Origin: Haloarcula sp.
Lineage (GTDB): Archaea; Halobacteriota; Halobacteria; Halobacteriales; Haloarculaceae
Assembly (NCBI GenBank): GCA_028275075.1
Contig: JAQCNK010000026.1
Span: forward strand, 1-5,068
DNA: 5,068 bases
Direction: 5' to 3'
In this document: one piece after another, positions 1 to 5,068 of the stretch
Position numbering within the stretch: position 1 is the first letter of the stretch
Layout: each line of letters opens with the position of its first letter
Notes under the pieces: model-generated
What the model was told of the DNA's origin: nothing
The model's input: the letters and a program-made list of their open reading frames with translations, nothing else
The model's database searches: none
Translations under genes and position numbers: made by a program

Positions 1-1014
1 CGAGACACACGCCGCGGTCCCGCCACCGACGAGGACGCGGACGACGATTCGGAATCAGGGTCGGATCCGTCGGCGGATGCGGCGTCGAGCGACGACGCTA
101 CCGGGACAGCCGACGCGGCAAGAGAGACAGTCGATGGGGAGGCGGCGGAGACAGAGACAGATGCAACAGACGCCGACCCACTCACAAAAGATTTCGAGGA
201 AGCAGACGACGACCCGCCCACAGGAGAGTCCGATGCAACAGACGCCGACCCACTCACAGAAGATTTCGAGGAAGCAGACGACGACCCGCCCACAGAAGAG
301 CCCGATGCAACAGACGCCGACCCACTCACAGAAGAATTCGAGGGAGCAGACGACGACCCGCTGGGGGTAGCGTCCCCGACAACCGAGACAACCGACGAGC
401 AAGCCAGCACAGAGGAGCCAACCACTTCCGACACAGAGGCATCAGTACCAGCACGCACAGAGGCATCACCCTCTGCCGACACTGATGCGTCCGAAGAGAC
501 CACCGATAGCGCGCAGTCAGAAACACCCCCGACAGCCAAGACTACCACTCCGACCCGCTCTATCGACGTGGCCGTGGTGACGGTATCGGGTGACCGGGCG
601 GCACTCGAATACACCGCAATGACGGCGTTTGAGGCCGCCGGACACGCCGTCGTGCGCTGTGAACGCCCCGATAGCGGCTACGACAGCGTCCAACAACAGG
701 TAGATTCGCTGGTGGGCGACTCGGCGGTCGATGTCGTCGTCACTGTCGGTGGTGCCGGGCTGGCGGCTGACGACCTGACGATCGAGGCGGTCCACCCGCT
801 GCTGGAGAAGGCACTGCCGGGGTTTGGCGAAGCCTTTCGCGCTCGCCTCGCCGACCAGATCGGCACCGGTATCGTCGGCGTCCGGTCGACAGCAGGCTTC
901 AGTGACGGGACGTTGGTCTTCTGTCTACCCGGTGACGCCGACGCGGCGGAACTGGCAATACGCGAGATTCTGGCCACCGAAGCACCGAGACTCGTCTCCG
1001 AACTCGAAGCGTGA
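1..1014 (+). CDS. MoaB/MogA-like molybdopterin-binding domain protein with a long acidic repeat-containing N-terminal region (5' end missing)
   Basis: The frame is open from the first base to TGA at 1012-1014, giving 337 visible residues; the true start lies upstream. Residues 1-186 are low-complexity Asp/Glu/Thr/Ala/Pro sequence with tandem repeats. Residues 187-337 are a MoaB/MogA fold: a first strand VAVVTVSGDR, the loop VGGAG (codons 745-759), a DDLTIEA segment keeping the Asp that follows this loop in the family (codon 772-774), PGFGEAFR, and an FCLPGD turn. Family members bind molybdopterin and in MogA/Cnx1G adenylylate it for molybdenum insertion. The domain is divergent: the usual GGTG is GGAG, the D-x-SG signature after the first strand is absent, SRA is VRST, and LPGS is LPGD. 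It may therefore be a paralogue with changed activity. A GTG at 568 would give a domain-only protein, but the upstream open frame with haloarchaeal-type acidic composition makes that start unlikely. The stop codon lies inside the palindromic element that follows. Confidence 0.8.
   Translation, partial: RDTRRGPATDEDADDDSESGSDPSADAASSDDATGTADAARETVDGEAAETETDATDADPLTKDFEEADDDPPTGESDATDADPLTEDFEEADDDPPTEEPDATDADPLTEEFEGADDDPLGVASPTTETTDEQASTEEPTTSDTEASVPARTEASPSADTDASEETTDSAQSETPPTAKTTTPTRSIDVAVVTVSGDRAALEYTAMTAFEAAGHAVVRCERPDSGYDSVQQQVDSLVGDSAVDVVVTVGGAGLAADDLTIEAVHPLLEKALPGFGEAFRARLADQIGTGIVGVRSTAGFSDGTLVFCLPGDADAAELAIREILATEAPRLVSELEA
160..360 (+). repeat. Tandem 72-bp (24-residue) in-frame repeat, about 2.8 copies
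   Basis: Units begin at 160, 232 and 304, each opening with the codons for DATDADPLT and continuing (K/E)(D/E)FE(E/G)ADDDP. The third unit stops matching after 360. Units 1 and 2 differ at 3 of 72 bases (aaa/gaa, gga/gaa, tcc/ccc) and units 2 and 3 at 2 bases over the 57 bp they share (gat/gaa, gaa/gga). All five differences change the amino acid. Because 72 is a multiple of three, the repeat preserves the frame and adds acidic residues to the N-terminal region of the MoaB-like protein. The high nucleotide identity points to recent duplication, for example by slippage or unequal crossing-over. Confidence 0.93.
409..504 (+). repeat. Degenerate 24-bp (8-residue) in-frame repeat, four units
   Basis: The octads start at 409, 433, 457 and 481 and read TEEPTTSD, TEASVPAR, TEASPSAD and TDASEETT. 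The second and third share an identical 13-mer (CACAGAGGCATCA at 432 and 456), and CACAGAGG recurs at 408, always at 24-nt spacing. This is a second, older repeat in the acidic linker of the MoaB-like protein, distinct from the 72-bp repeat upstream. Confidence 0.65.
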
Positions 1015-1097
1015 TACGGTCAGTTATAAGCCATTGCCGTGATTTGCCGGACCCGCCCCGGCAGTTCACCGGTAAATCGTCACAACCGACCGTATGA
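1012..1097. repeat. 86-bp palindromic element with inverted ends, MITE-like or structured 3' element
   Basis: The outer arms 1012-1029 and 1080-1097 are inverted repeats matching at 14 of 18 positions, with a perfect core ATACGGTC (1014-1021) / GACCGTAT (1088-1095). Three of the four mismatches are transitions that would be G-U pairs in a minus-strand transcript. An inner stem GATTTGCCGG (1041-1050) / CCGGTAAATC (1069-1078) pairs with one G-U wobble. A shorter competing hairpin, TGCCGG (1045-1050) / CCGGCA (1058-1063), has a 7-nt loop. GAAGC occurs at 1006-1010 and again at 1098-1102 flanking the element, as a target-site duplication would, although the left copy is offset by one base (1011). 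The TGA stop of the upstream gene is the first three bases of the element. It may be a miniature inverted-repeat element, a dispersed intergenic repeat, or a bidirectional structure between convergent genes. There is no transposase in the window. Confidence 0.6.
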
Positions 1098-1228
1098 GAA
1101 GCTACGTCGGGCGACAGACGCTCCCATCGTCACCGACGAGCGGGAAGCGCCAGGGTTTCGTTCGAGCACAACGGACGCAAACAGTTTTCGAGCGTGGTCG
1201 ACCGACTCTGAGAGAAGACACCGATCCG

Positions 1229-1540
1229 TTACAGTTCCTCGGCGACCGCGTCGGGTCCGAGCAAGTTGGGGTCGACGACGAGGTCGGTCTGGCGGCTAGC
1301 GAAATCGGGCAGGGAGCCCTCGGCGTAGACGACGATACGCAGGTCGGGGTTCAGATCCTTCGCAACCACGATAGAGGTAGCCTGTGCCATCTCGGTCAGG
1401 AGATACACCTCGGCCTCCATAACGCCGGCCTCCTCCAGCCCGGGTCGGTTGCCCACACCGGCGACGGTTGCGGTGTGCCCCTCCGCTTCCAGCGCCTCGT
1501 GAATCCGTCCGGGGTCGTCCCCGACGATGATGACCTCCAT
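1229..1540 (-). CDS. Small Rossmann-like protein in the pyrG-guaAb operon (DUF7126-type, function unknown)
   Basis: This is a protein of 103 residues from ATG at 1540, or 105 from GTG at 1546, which overlaps the guaAb stop as GTGA. I prefer ATG because the first strand, MEVIIVG, then begins directly. The pattern resembles the N-terminal Rossmann half of TrkA/RCK proteins: a first strand with a glycine turn (VGDDPG), the helix IHEALEAEGH, a segment LEEAGVMEAEVYLLT, then SIVVAKDLNPDLRIVVYA and a final DLVVDPNLL. The G-x-G-x-x-G loop is altered and the acidic ribose-binding residue expected after the second strand is not evident, so NAD binding is doubtful. The protein has no room for a TrkA-C domain or a membrane segment. 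As I recall, homologues beside guaAb in haloarchaea are called DUF7126, or in older records CTP synthetase; the latter is not supported because no PyrG motif is present. No clear Shine-Dalgarno sequence precedes either start, suggesting coupling to guaAb translation. The stop is TAA. Confidence 0.82.
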   Translation of the reverse strand: MEVIIVGDDPGRIHEALEAEGHTATVAGVGNRPGLEEAGVMEAEVYLLTEMAQATSIVVAKDLNPDLRIVVYAEGSLPDFASRQTDLVVDPNLLGPDAVAEEL

Positions 1541-1542
1541 CG

Positions 1543-2460
1543 TCACTCGTACTCGATGGTCGCTGGCGGTTTGTGGGTGACATCGTAGACGACGCGGGCG
1601 ACGTTCTCGTGGGCACCGGTGATTCGGCTCTGCATTCGCTGGAGGGTGTCCCAGTCGAGTTCCTGTGCTCGGGCGGTCATCCCGTCACGGGATTCGACGG
1701 AGCGGACGGCGACGACCCAGCCGTGGACGCGGTTGTCGCCCTTGACGCCCGTTGCCTTGCCGATGACAGCGGCCAGGGCCTGCCATGGCTCGTACTCCTC
1801 CAACTCTTCCTCGACGACGTGGTTTGCCTCGCGGGCGACCTCGAGTTTCTCCTCGGTGACCTCACCGATGATGCGAACGGCAAGGCCGGGGCCGGGGAAC
1901 GGCATCCGTTCGGAGATTATCTCCTCCAAGTCGAGCGCACGAGCGACCTCGCGGACCTCGTCTTTGTACAGATCGCGCATCGGCTCGACGATGCCATCGA
2001 AGTCGATTCGCTCGGGAAGCCCGCCGACGTTGTGGTGGGACTTGATCGTTCCTTCACTCTCGATACGGTCGGGGTAGATGGTCCCCTGAACGAGGTAGTC
2101 GGCGTCGACCTCCCGTGCGACCGTCTCGAACTCCCGGATGAACTGCTCGCCGATGATATGGCGTTTCTCCTCGGGGTCGGTCTCGCCCGCCAGCTCCTCG
2201 AGGAAGCGGTCGTTCGCCTCAACGATGTGAAGCGAGTCCATGTAGTCGAACGTCTCGCGTATCTCGTCGGTTTCGCCTTTCCGCATGAGACCGGTGTCGA
2301 CGTAGACGGCGGTGAGTTGGTCACCGATAGCCTCGTACGCCAGCGCCGCGGCCGTCGAAGAGTCGACGCCGCCCGAGAGGCCGATGACGGCGTTTTGCTC
2401 ACCGACCGCGTCGGCAATCTCTTCGATTTTCTCCTCGATGAACTCCGCTGGGTTGACCAT
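1543..2460 (-). CDS. guaAb: GMP synthase subunit B (ATP-pyrophosphatase subunit)
   Basis: This 305-residue protein is the synthetase half of GMP synthase (EC 6.3.5.2). It adenylylates XMP with ATP and aminates it to GMP using ammonia from a separate glutaminase subunit, GuaAa, in the cytoplasm. The PP-loop SGGVDSS lies at residues 29-35, with [12 protein letters not shown] after the next strand. The C-terminal dimerisation and substrate-binding domain starts near [11 protein letters not shown] (residues 187-197), and the end, [16 protein letters not shown], is the hallmark GuaA terminus. There is no class I glutaminase domain, as expected for the split archaeal enzyme; GuaAa is not encoded in the window. 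The start ATG at 2460 overlaps the pyrG stop by one base (TGATG) and has a good Shine-Dalgarno sequence inside the pyrG end. The length and motifs are normal and no damage is seen. Confidence 0.97.
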   Translation of the reverse strand: MVNPAEFIEEKIEEIADAVGEQNAVIGLSGGVDSSTAAALAYEAIGDQLTAVYVDTGLMRKGETDEIRETFDYMDSLHIVEANDRFLEELAGETDPEEKRHIIGEQFIREFETVAREVDADYLVQGTIYPDRIESEGTIKSHHNVGGLPERIDFDGIVEPMRDLYKDEVREVARALDLEEIISERMPFPGPGLAVRIIGEVTEEKLEVAREANHVVEEELEEYEPWQALAAVIGKATGVKGDNRVHGWVVAVRSVESRDGMTARAQELDWDTLQRMQSRITGAHENVARVVYDVTHKPPATIEYE

Positions 2461-4130
2461 CAGTGGCTCACCCCGCTAGTCTCGGCATCGTCTGGCTCGT
2501 TCGCGCCGTCGCCGACGACGGCCTCCAGCAAGCCGACAAACGGCGGGCTCGCTCTTGTGGGCCGCGAGCGGAACTCGGGGTGGAACTGTGTTCCGATGAA
2601 GTACGGGTGCTCCTCGGACGCGAGTTCGAGTATCTCCATACGGTTGGCAGAGCGCCCGGAGAACTTCAGCCCGGCGGACTCCAGTTCATCGAAGTACTCG
2701 GGGTTGACCTCGTAGCGGTGGCGGTGGCGTTCCGTACAGGAGTCATCGCCGTACAGCGAGGCCGCAAGCGTTCCGGGCTCGATATCTGTCTCGTGGGCAC
2801 CCAACCGCATCGTCCCGCCCATATCCTCGACCTCGTACTGCTCGGGCAGGATATCAATGACGGGATGGGGCGTGTCCTCGTCGAGTTCTGCGGAGTGGGC
2901 CCCCTCCAGTCCGAGAACGTTTCGAGCGTACTCGATAACCGCGAGCTGGAAGCCCAGACAGAGCCCCAGATACGGAACACCGTTCTCACGGGCGTACTGG
3001 ATCGCGTCGATCTTGCCCTGTGTCCCGCGAGTCCCGAAACCACCGGGAACGACGATGGCGTCGGCGTCCTCCATGCGGTCCTCGTGGTGGTCGGGCATCT
3101 TCTCGGAGTTGACCCAGTGGACGTTGACATCGACATTTTTCTCCAAGCCGGCGTGTTTCAGCGCCTCGTGAACGGACATGTAGGCGTCTTCGAGGTCGTA
3201 CTTGCCCACGAGAGCGACGTCAACCTCGCCCTCGGTCTGCTGGGTGACGAGTTCGCGCCAGCGGTTCTCCCGCTCTTGGGCGGGTAGCGATTCCGATTTG
3301 ATGTTCAGTTGCTCCATCACGTACTCATCGAGACCCTCCTCCTCGACCATCAGGGGCACGTGGTAGATATCCTCGACATCGGGGTTCGAGAAGACGGCGT
3401 CCGTGGGAACGTCACAGAACAGCGCGATCTTCTCTTTCGTATCGATGTCGAGTTTGTCCGAGCAGCGCCCGACCAGTACGTCCGGCTGCAGCCCGATAGA
3501 GCGCAGTTCCTTCACCGAGTGCTGGGTCGGTTTGGTCTTCTGTTCCCCGTTTTTCGAGTAGGGGACAAGCGTGACGTGGGTGAAGAGGATATCTTCCTCG
3601 GCCTCTTCGTGGGCGAACTGGCGCAGCGCTTCGAGATACGGCATCCCCTCAATGTCGCCGACGGTGCCGCCGACTTCGATGATACAGACATCGTTGCCCT
3701 CGGCGGCTTCTCGTATTCGGCGCTTGATGTCGTCGGTGATATGTGGGATAATCTGGACCGTGCGGCCGAGATAGTCGCCCGCGCGCTCCTTCTCGATGAC
3801 GTGTTGGTAGGTCTTCCCCGTGGTGACGTTGTGATCGAACGTCATGTCGATGTCGAGGAACCGCTCGTAGTTCCCCAGGTCGAGGTCGACCTCGCCCCCA
3901 TCCTTGAGGACGTACACTTCCCCGTGCTGGAAGGGGTTCATCGTCCCGGCATCGACGTTGAGATACGGGTCTATCTTGACCGCGGTCACGTCGAACCCGG
4001 CGTTCTTGAGAAGGCGGCCCGTGCTGGCGGCTGTGATGCCCTTCCCCAGACCTGACATCACGCCGCCGGTGACGAAGATGAACTTGCGACCCAGTTCCGG
4101 GTCGTAGTCCGTTTCGGGTTCGGTCGGCAT
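2460..4130 (-). CDS. pyrG: CTP synthase (glutamine-hydrolysing)
   Basis: This 556-residue enzyme (EC 6.3.4.2) makes CTP from UTP, ATP and glutamine in the last step of de novo pyrimidine synthesis. The N-terminal synthetase domain (about 1-280) begins [16 protein letters not shown] with the P-loop at 22-31, followed by [20 protein letters not shown], the TTGKTYQ segment and [12 protein letters not shown]. The class I glutaminase domain (about 303-545) has PGGFGTRG and the catalytic triad Cys391 (in GLCLGFQ), His517 and Glu519 (in FHPE). All key residues are present. The frame continues upstream to an ATG at 4217, but the ATG at 4130 ([11 protein letters not shown]) is preferred: it leaves a normal 16-residue lead into the first strand, gives a usual family length, and has a BRE/TATA about 26 nt upstream. 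The 29 extra codons would overlap that promoter. This is the first gene of the operon with guaAb and the small Rossmann-like gene. Confidence 0.97.
   Translation of the reverse strand: MPTEPETDYDPELGRKFIFVTGGVMSGLGKGITAASTGRLLKNAGFDVTAVKIDPYLNVDAGTMNPFQHGEVYVLKDGGEVDLDLGNYERFLDIDMTFDHNVTTGKTYQHVIEKERAGDYLGRTVQIIPHITDDIKRRIREAAEGNDVCIIEVGGTVGDIEGMPYLEALRQFAHEEAEEDILFTHVTLVPYSKNGEQKTKPTQHSVKELRSIGLQPDVLVGRCSDKLDIDTKEKIALFCDVPTDAVFSNPDVEDIYHVPLMVEEEGLDEYVMEQLNIKSESLPAQERENRWRELVTQQTEGEVDVALVGKYDLEDAYMSVHEALKHAGLEKNVDVNVHWVNSEKMPDHHEDRMEDADAIVVPGGFGTRGTQGKIDAIQYARENGVPYLGLCLGFQLAVIEYARNVLGLEGAHSAELDEDTPHPVIDILPEQYEVEDMGGTMRLGAHETDIEPGTLAASLYGDDSCTERHRHRYEVNPEYFDELESAGLKFSGRSANRMEILELASEEHPYFIGTQFHPEFRSRPTRASPPFVGLLEAVVGDGANEPDDAETSGVSH
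2468..2472 (-). promoter_or_regulatory. Shine-Dalgarno site for guaAb inside the pyrG 3' end
   Basis: On the minus strand GGTGA, within GGGGTGAG, lies 7 nt before the guaAb ATG. It matches the core of GGAGGTGAT, the complement of the archaeal 16S rRNA 3' end. It fixes the guaAb start at 2460 and fits an internal operon gene, in contrast to pyrG and pspA, which appear leaderless. Confidence 0.6.
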
Positions 4131-4210
4131 ACTGTCGGTGAACAGCGTGCCCTCAAAACGGTTTCGGAGCACGCCATCTTCGCCAGCGAGTAGCACTGTC
4201 GCTGTCGACA
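4131..4210. promoter_or_regulatory. Repeated ACTGTCG motif and TGTCGACA palindrome in the divergent promoter region (possible operator)
   Basis: ACTGTCGGTG at 4131-4140 touches the pyrG start, and ACTGTCGCTG lies at 4195-4204. The second copy runs into the perfect 8-bp palindrome TGTCGACA (4203-4210), which ends 7 bp before the proposed pspA BRE. TGTCG (4197-4201) and CGACA (4206-4210) also form a short inverted repeat. These sites could bind a regulator acting on pyrG, pspA or both, but such short GC-rich words can arise by chance. Confidence 0.25.
4153..4166 (-). promoter_or_regulatory. pyrG operon promoter (BRE + TATA, leaderless)
   Basis: On the minus strand CCGAAACC (4166-4160) is a BRE-like purine-containing element followed directly by a TATA-like GTTTTGA (4159-4153). 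The TATA centre is about 26 nt from the ATG at 4130, so transcription should begin at or next to the start codon. This geometry is typical of leaderless haloarchaeal genes and decides the pyrG start. Confidence 0.65.
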
Positions 4211-4217
4211 CGCCCAT

Positions 4218-4231
4218 GAAAGAAGTTTAAG
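4218..4231 (+). promoter_or_regulatory. pspA promoter (BRE + TATA, leaderless)
   Basis: GAAAGAAG (4218-4225) forms a BRE-like element directly before TTTAAG (4226-4231). The TATA centre is about 27 nt from the ATG at 4255, which predicts a leaderless transcript. The two divergent TATA elements are about 70 bp apart. Confidence 0.65.
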
Positions 4232-4254
4232 GTCAGAGAGCCGAATAGTGACGT

Positions 4255-5068
4255 ATGGGAATCCTCTCGCGCGCGTCATACGTCATCAGGTCAAAGGTGA
4301 ACGCCGTCCTGAACCGCTCTGAAGACCCGAGCGAGACGCTCGACTACAGCTATGAACAGCTACGCGACGAGCTACAGGATGTAAAGCAGGGTATCGCGGA
4401 TCTAACGACCCAGAAGAAGCGCTTGGAGATACAGAAGCGCCGACTCGAAGAGAACGTCGAGAAACACAACGAACAGGCCCGCCAAGCCGTCGAACAGGAC
4501 CGGGACGACCTCGCTCGGCAGGCACTGGAGAAGAAAAAGCAGAAGATGAGTCAGATGGAGGAGTTGGAGGGACAGATCAGCCAACTCCAGTCCCAGCAGG
4601 ACCAGTTGGTCGAGCAGAAGGATGAACTCCAGCGCCAGATAGAGCAGTTCCGAACGAAAAAGGAGACGATGAAGGCCCGCCACGAGGCCGCCAAGGCCTC
4701 CGCCCGGGTTAACGAGGCCATGACCGGCGCGGGCGAGGAGATGGAGGACGTGAGTCGGGCTATCGAGCGTGCCGAGGAGCAGACCGAAGATATGGAGGCC
4801 CGCTCCCAGGCGATGGACGAACTCCGTGAGGACGGCGTCCTAGAGAACCAGATCGACGACAGCAGTCAACTCGATAAGGAGTTAGAACAACTCCGACAGG
4901 ACGGCGAGGTCGACGCCGAACTGGATACACTGAAATCGGAGTTGGGGAAAGAGAGCGCGGAGACGACCGACGGAGCCAGCGACGAGGCGACCGAGACCGA
5001 CCTCGAACAGGAGCTAGCCGACGACACTGTCAGCGATGTCGATAATAGCGAGGTCGAAGCTGAACTCA
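4255..5068 (+). CDS. pspA: PspA/Vipp1 (IM30) family membrane-stress protein (3' end missing)
   Basis: Visible are 271 residues; the frame is still open at the window edge. The start is fixed by an in-frame TGA at 4249-4251 immediately upstream and by the leaderless promoter. The N-terminus MGILSRASYVIRSKVNAVL is the amphipathic helix that lets this family bind membranes, followed by the family's EDP turn (residues 23-25). Residues about 27-145 are a long charged coiled coil with repeats of Gln, Glu, Lys and Leu, forming the helical hairpin of the ESCRT-III-like fold. A further helix (about 146-195) contains NEAMTGAGEEMEDV. The tail after about residue 200 is acidic and Ser/Thr-rich and longer than in bacterial PspA, which is about 220 residues in total. 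PspA-type proteins assemble on membranes and protect them under stress; the trigger in this organism cannot be read from the sequence. There are no transmembrane segments or partner psp genes in view. Confidence 0.93.
   Translation, partial: MGILSRASYVIRSKVNAVLNRSEDPSETLDYSYEQLRDELQDVKQGIADLTTQKKRLEIQKRRLEENVEKHNEQARQAVEQDRDDLARQALEKKKQKMSQMEELEGQISQLQSQQDQLVEQKDELQRQIEQFRTKKETMKARHEAAKASARVNEAMTGAGEEMEDVSRAIERAEEQTEDMEARSQAMDELREDGVLENQIDDSSQLDKELEQLRQDGEVDAELDTLKSELGKESAETTDGASDEATETDLEQELADDTVSDVDNSEVEAEL

Noticed and set aside
55..402. Minus-strand frame with Cys/Trp/Val-rich repeats, and a plus-strand shifted frame at 77-370
   Set aside because: Both are shadows of the 72-bp in-frame repeat, which keeps all frames open. 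The true frame is the acidic one continuous with the MoaB domain.
1024..1029. TTATAA as a TATA box
   Set aside because: It lies in the arm of the palindrome, and no gene starts at a suitable distance on either strand.
1210..1218. Pyrimidine tract TCTTCTCTC on the minus strand just after the last operon gene, as a terminator
   Set aside because: It has no run of more than two T residues and no clear stem; too weak to call.
1039..1588. Plus-strand frames across the convergent gap into the small Rossmann-like gene (1039-1299 and 1094-1588)
   Set aside because: They begin in the palindrome, lie antisense to the operon genes and have no protein-like pattern.
1573..2715. 380-residue open frame antisense to guaAb and the pyrG end
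   Set aside because: Long antisense frames are common in GC-rich haloarchaeal genes. The opposite strand encodes well-conserved GuaAb and PyrG motifs.
2463..4055. Two long plus-strand frames (2463-3287 and 3309-4055) antisense to pyrG
   Set aside because: They mirror the codon bias of pyrG and show no recognisable domain, and the minus strand holds every CTP synthase motif.
4131..4217. Upstream ATG at 4217 adding 29 residues to PyrG
   Set aside because: The extension is absent from the usual enzyme start, covers the BRE/TATA at 4153-4166 and overlaps the edge of the pspA promoter. The ATG at 4130 fits a leaderless start.

Overview
The window looks like a piece of a haloarchaeal chromosome. 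The supports are the strongly Asp/Glu-rich proteins, GC-rich third codon positions in the core genes, archaeal BRE/TATA promoters placed about 26-27 nt before start codons (leaderless transcripts), and a GMP synthase made as a stand-alone ATP-pyrophosphatase subunit, which is the archaeal arrangement. The genus cannot be fixed from the sequence alone.

Layout: (1) Positions 1-1014 (+) hold the 3' part of a gene whose start lies outside the window. About 186 visible residues of acidic, Thr/Ala-rich low-complexity sequence with two kinds of tandem repeat precede a divergent MoaB/MogA molybdopterin-binding domain. (2) Positions 1015-1228 are a convergent intergenic gap of 214 bp. Its first part, 1012-1097, is an 86-bp imperfect palindrome with inverted ends and a possible 5-bp flanking duplication (GAAGC). 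It resembles a miniature inverted-repeat element and includes the stop codon of the upstream gene. I see no gene in the rest of the gap. (3) Positions 1229-4130 (-) are a tight three-gene operon read right to left: pyrG (CTP synthase), guaAb (GMP synthase ATP-PPase subunit) and a small Rossmann-like protein of unproven function. The pyrG stop and guaAb start overlap by 1 nt; guaAb and the small gene are 2 nt apart or overlap by 4 nt, depending on the start used. (4) Positions 4131-4254 are a divergent promoter region with a convincing leaderless promoter for each side. (5) Position 4255 to the window end (+) is a PspA/Vipp1 (IM30) family coiled-coil protein that runs off the edge.

How it fits together: PyrG converts UTP to CTP and GuaAb converts XMP to GMP. 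Both activate a nucleotide base oxygen with ATP and replace it with ammonia, so the operon couples the amination steps of pyrimidine and purine synthesis. The small third gene is translationally linked to them and is the most interesting protein of uncertain function here. PspA (membrane stress) and the MoaB-like protein (molybdenum cofactor or a derived role) are neighbours with no evident functional link to the operon.

I did not find a clearly new multi-gene system. The points most worth checking are the palindromic element at 1012-1097, the small operon protein, and the repeat-bearing MoaB-like fusion.
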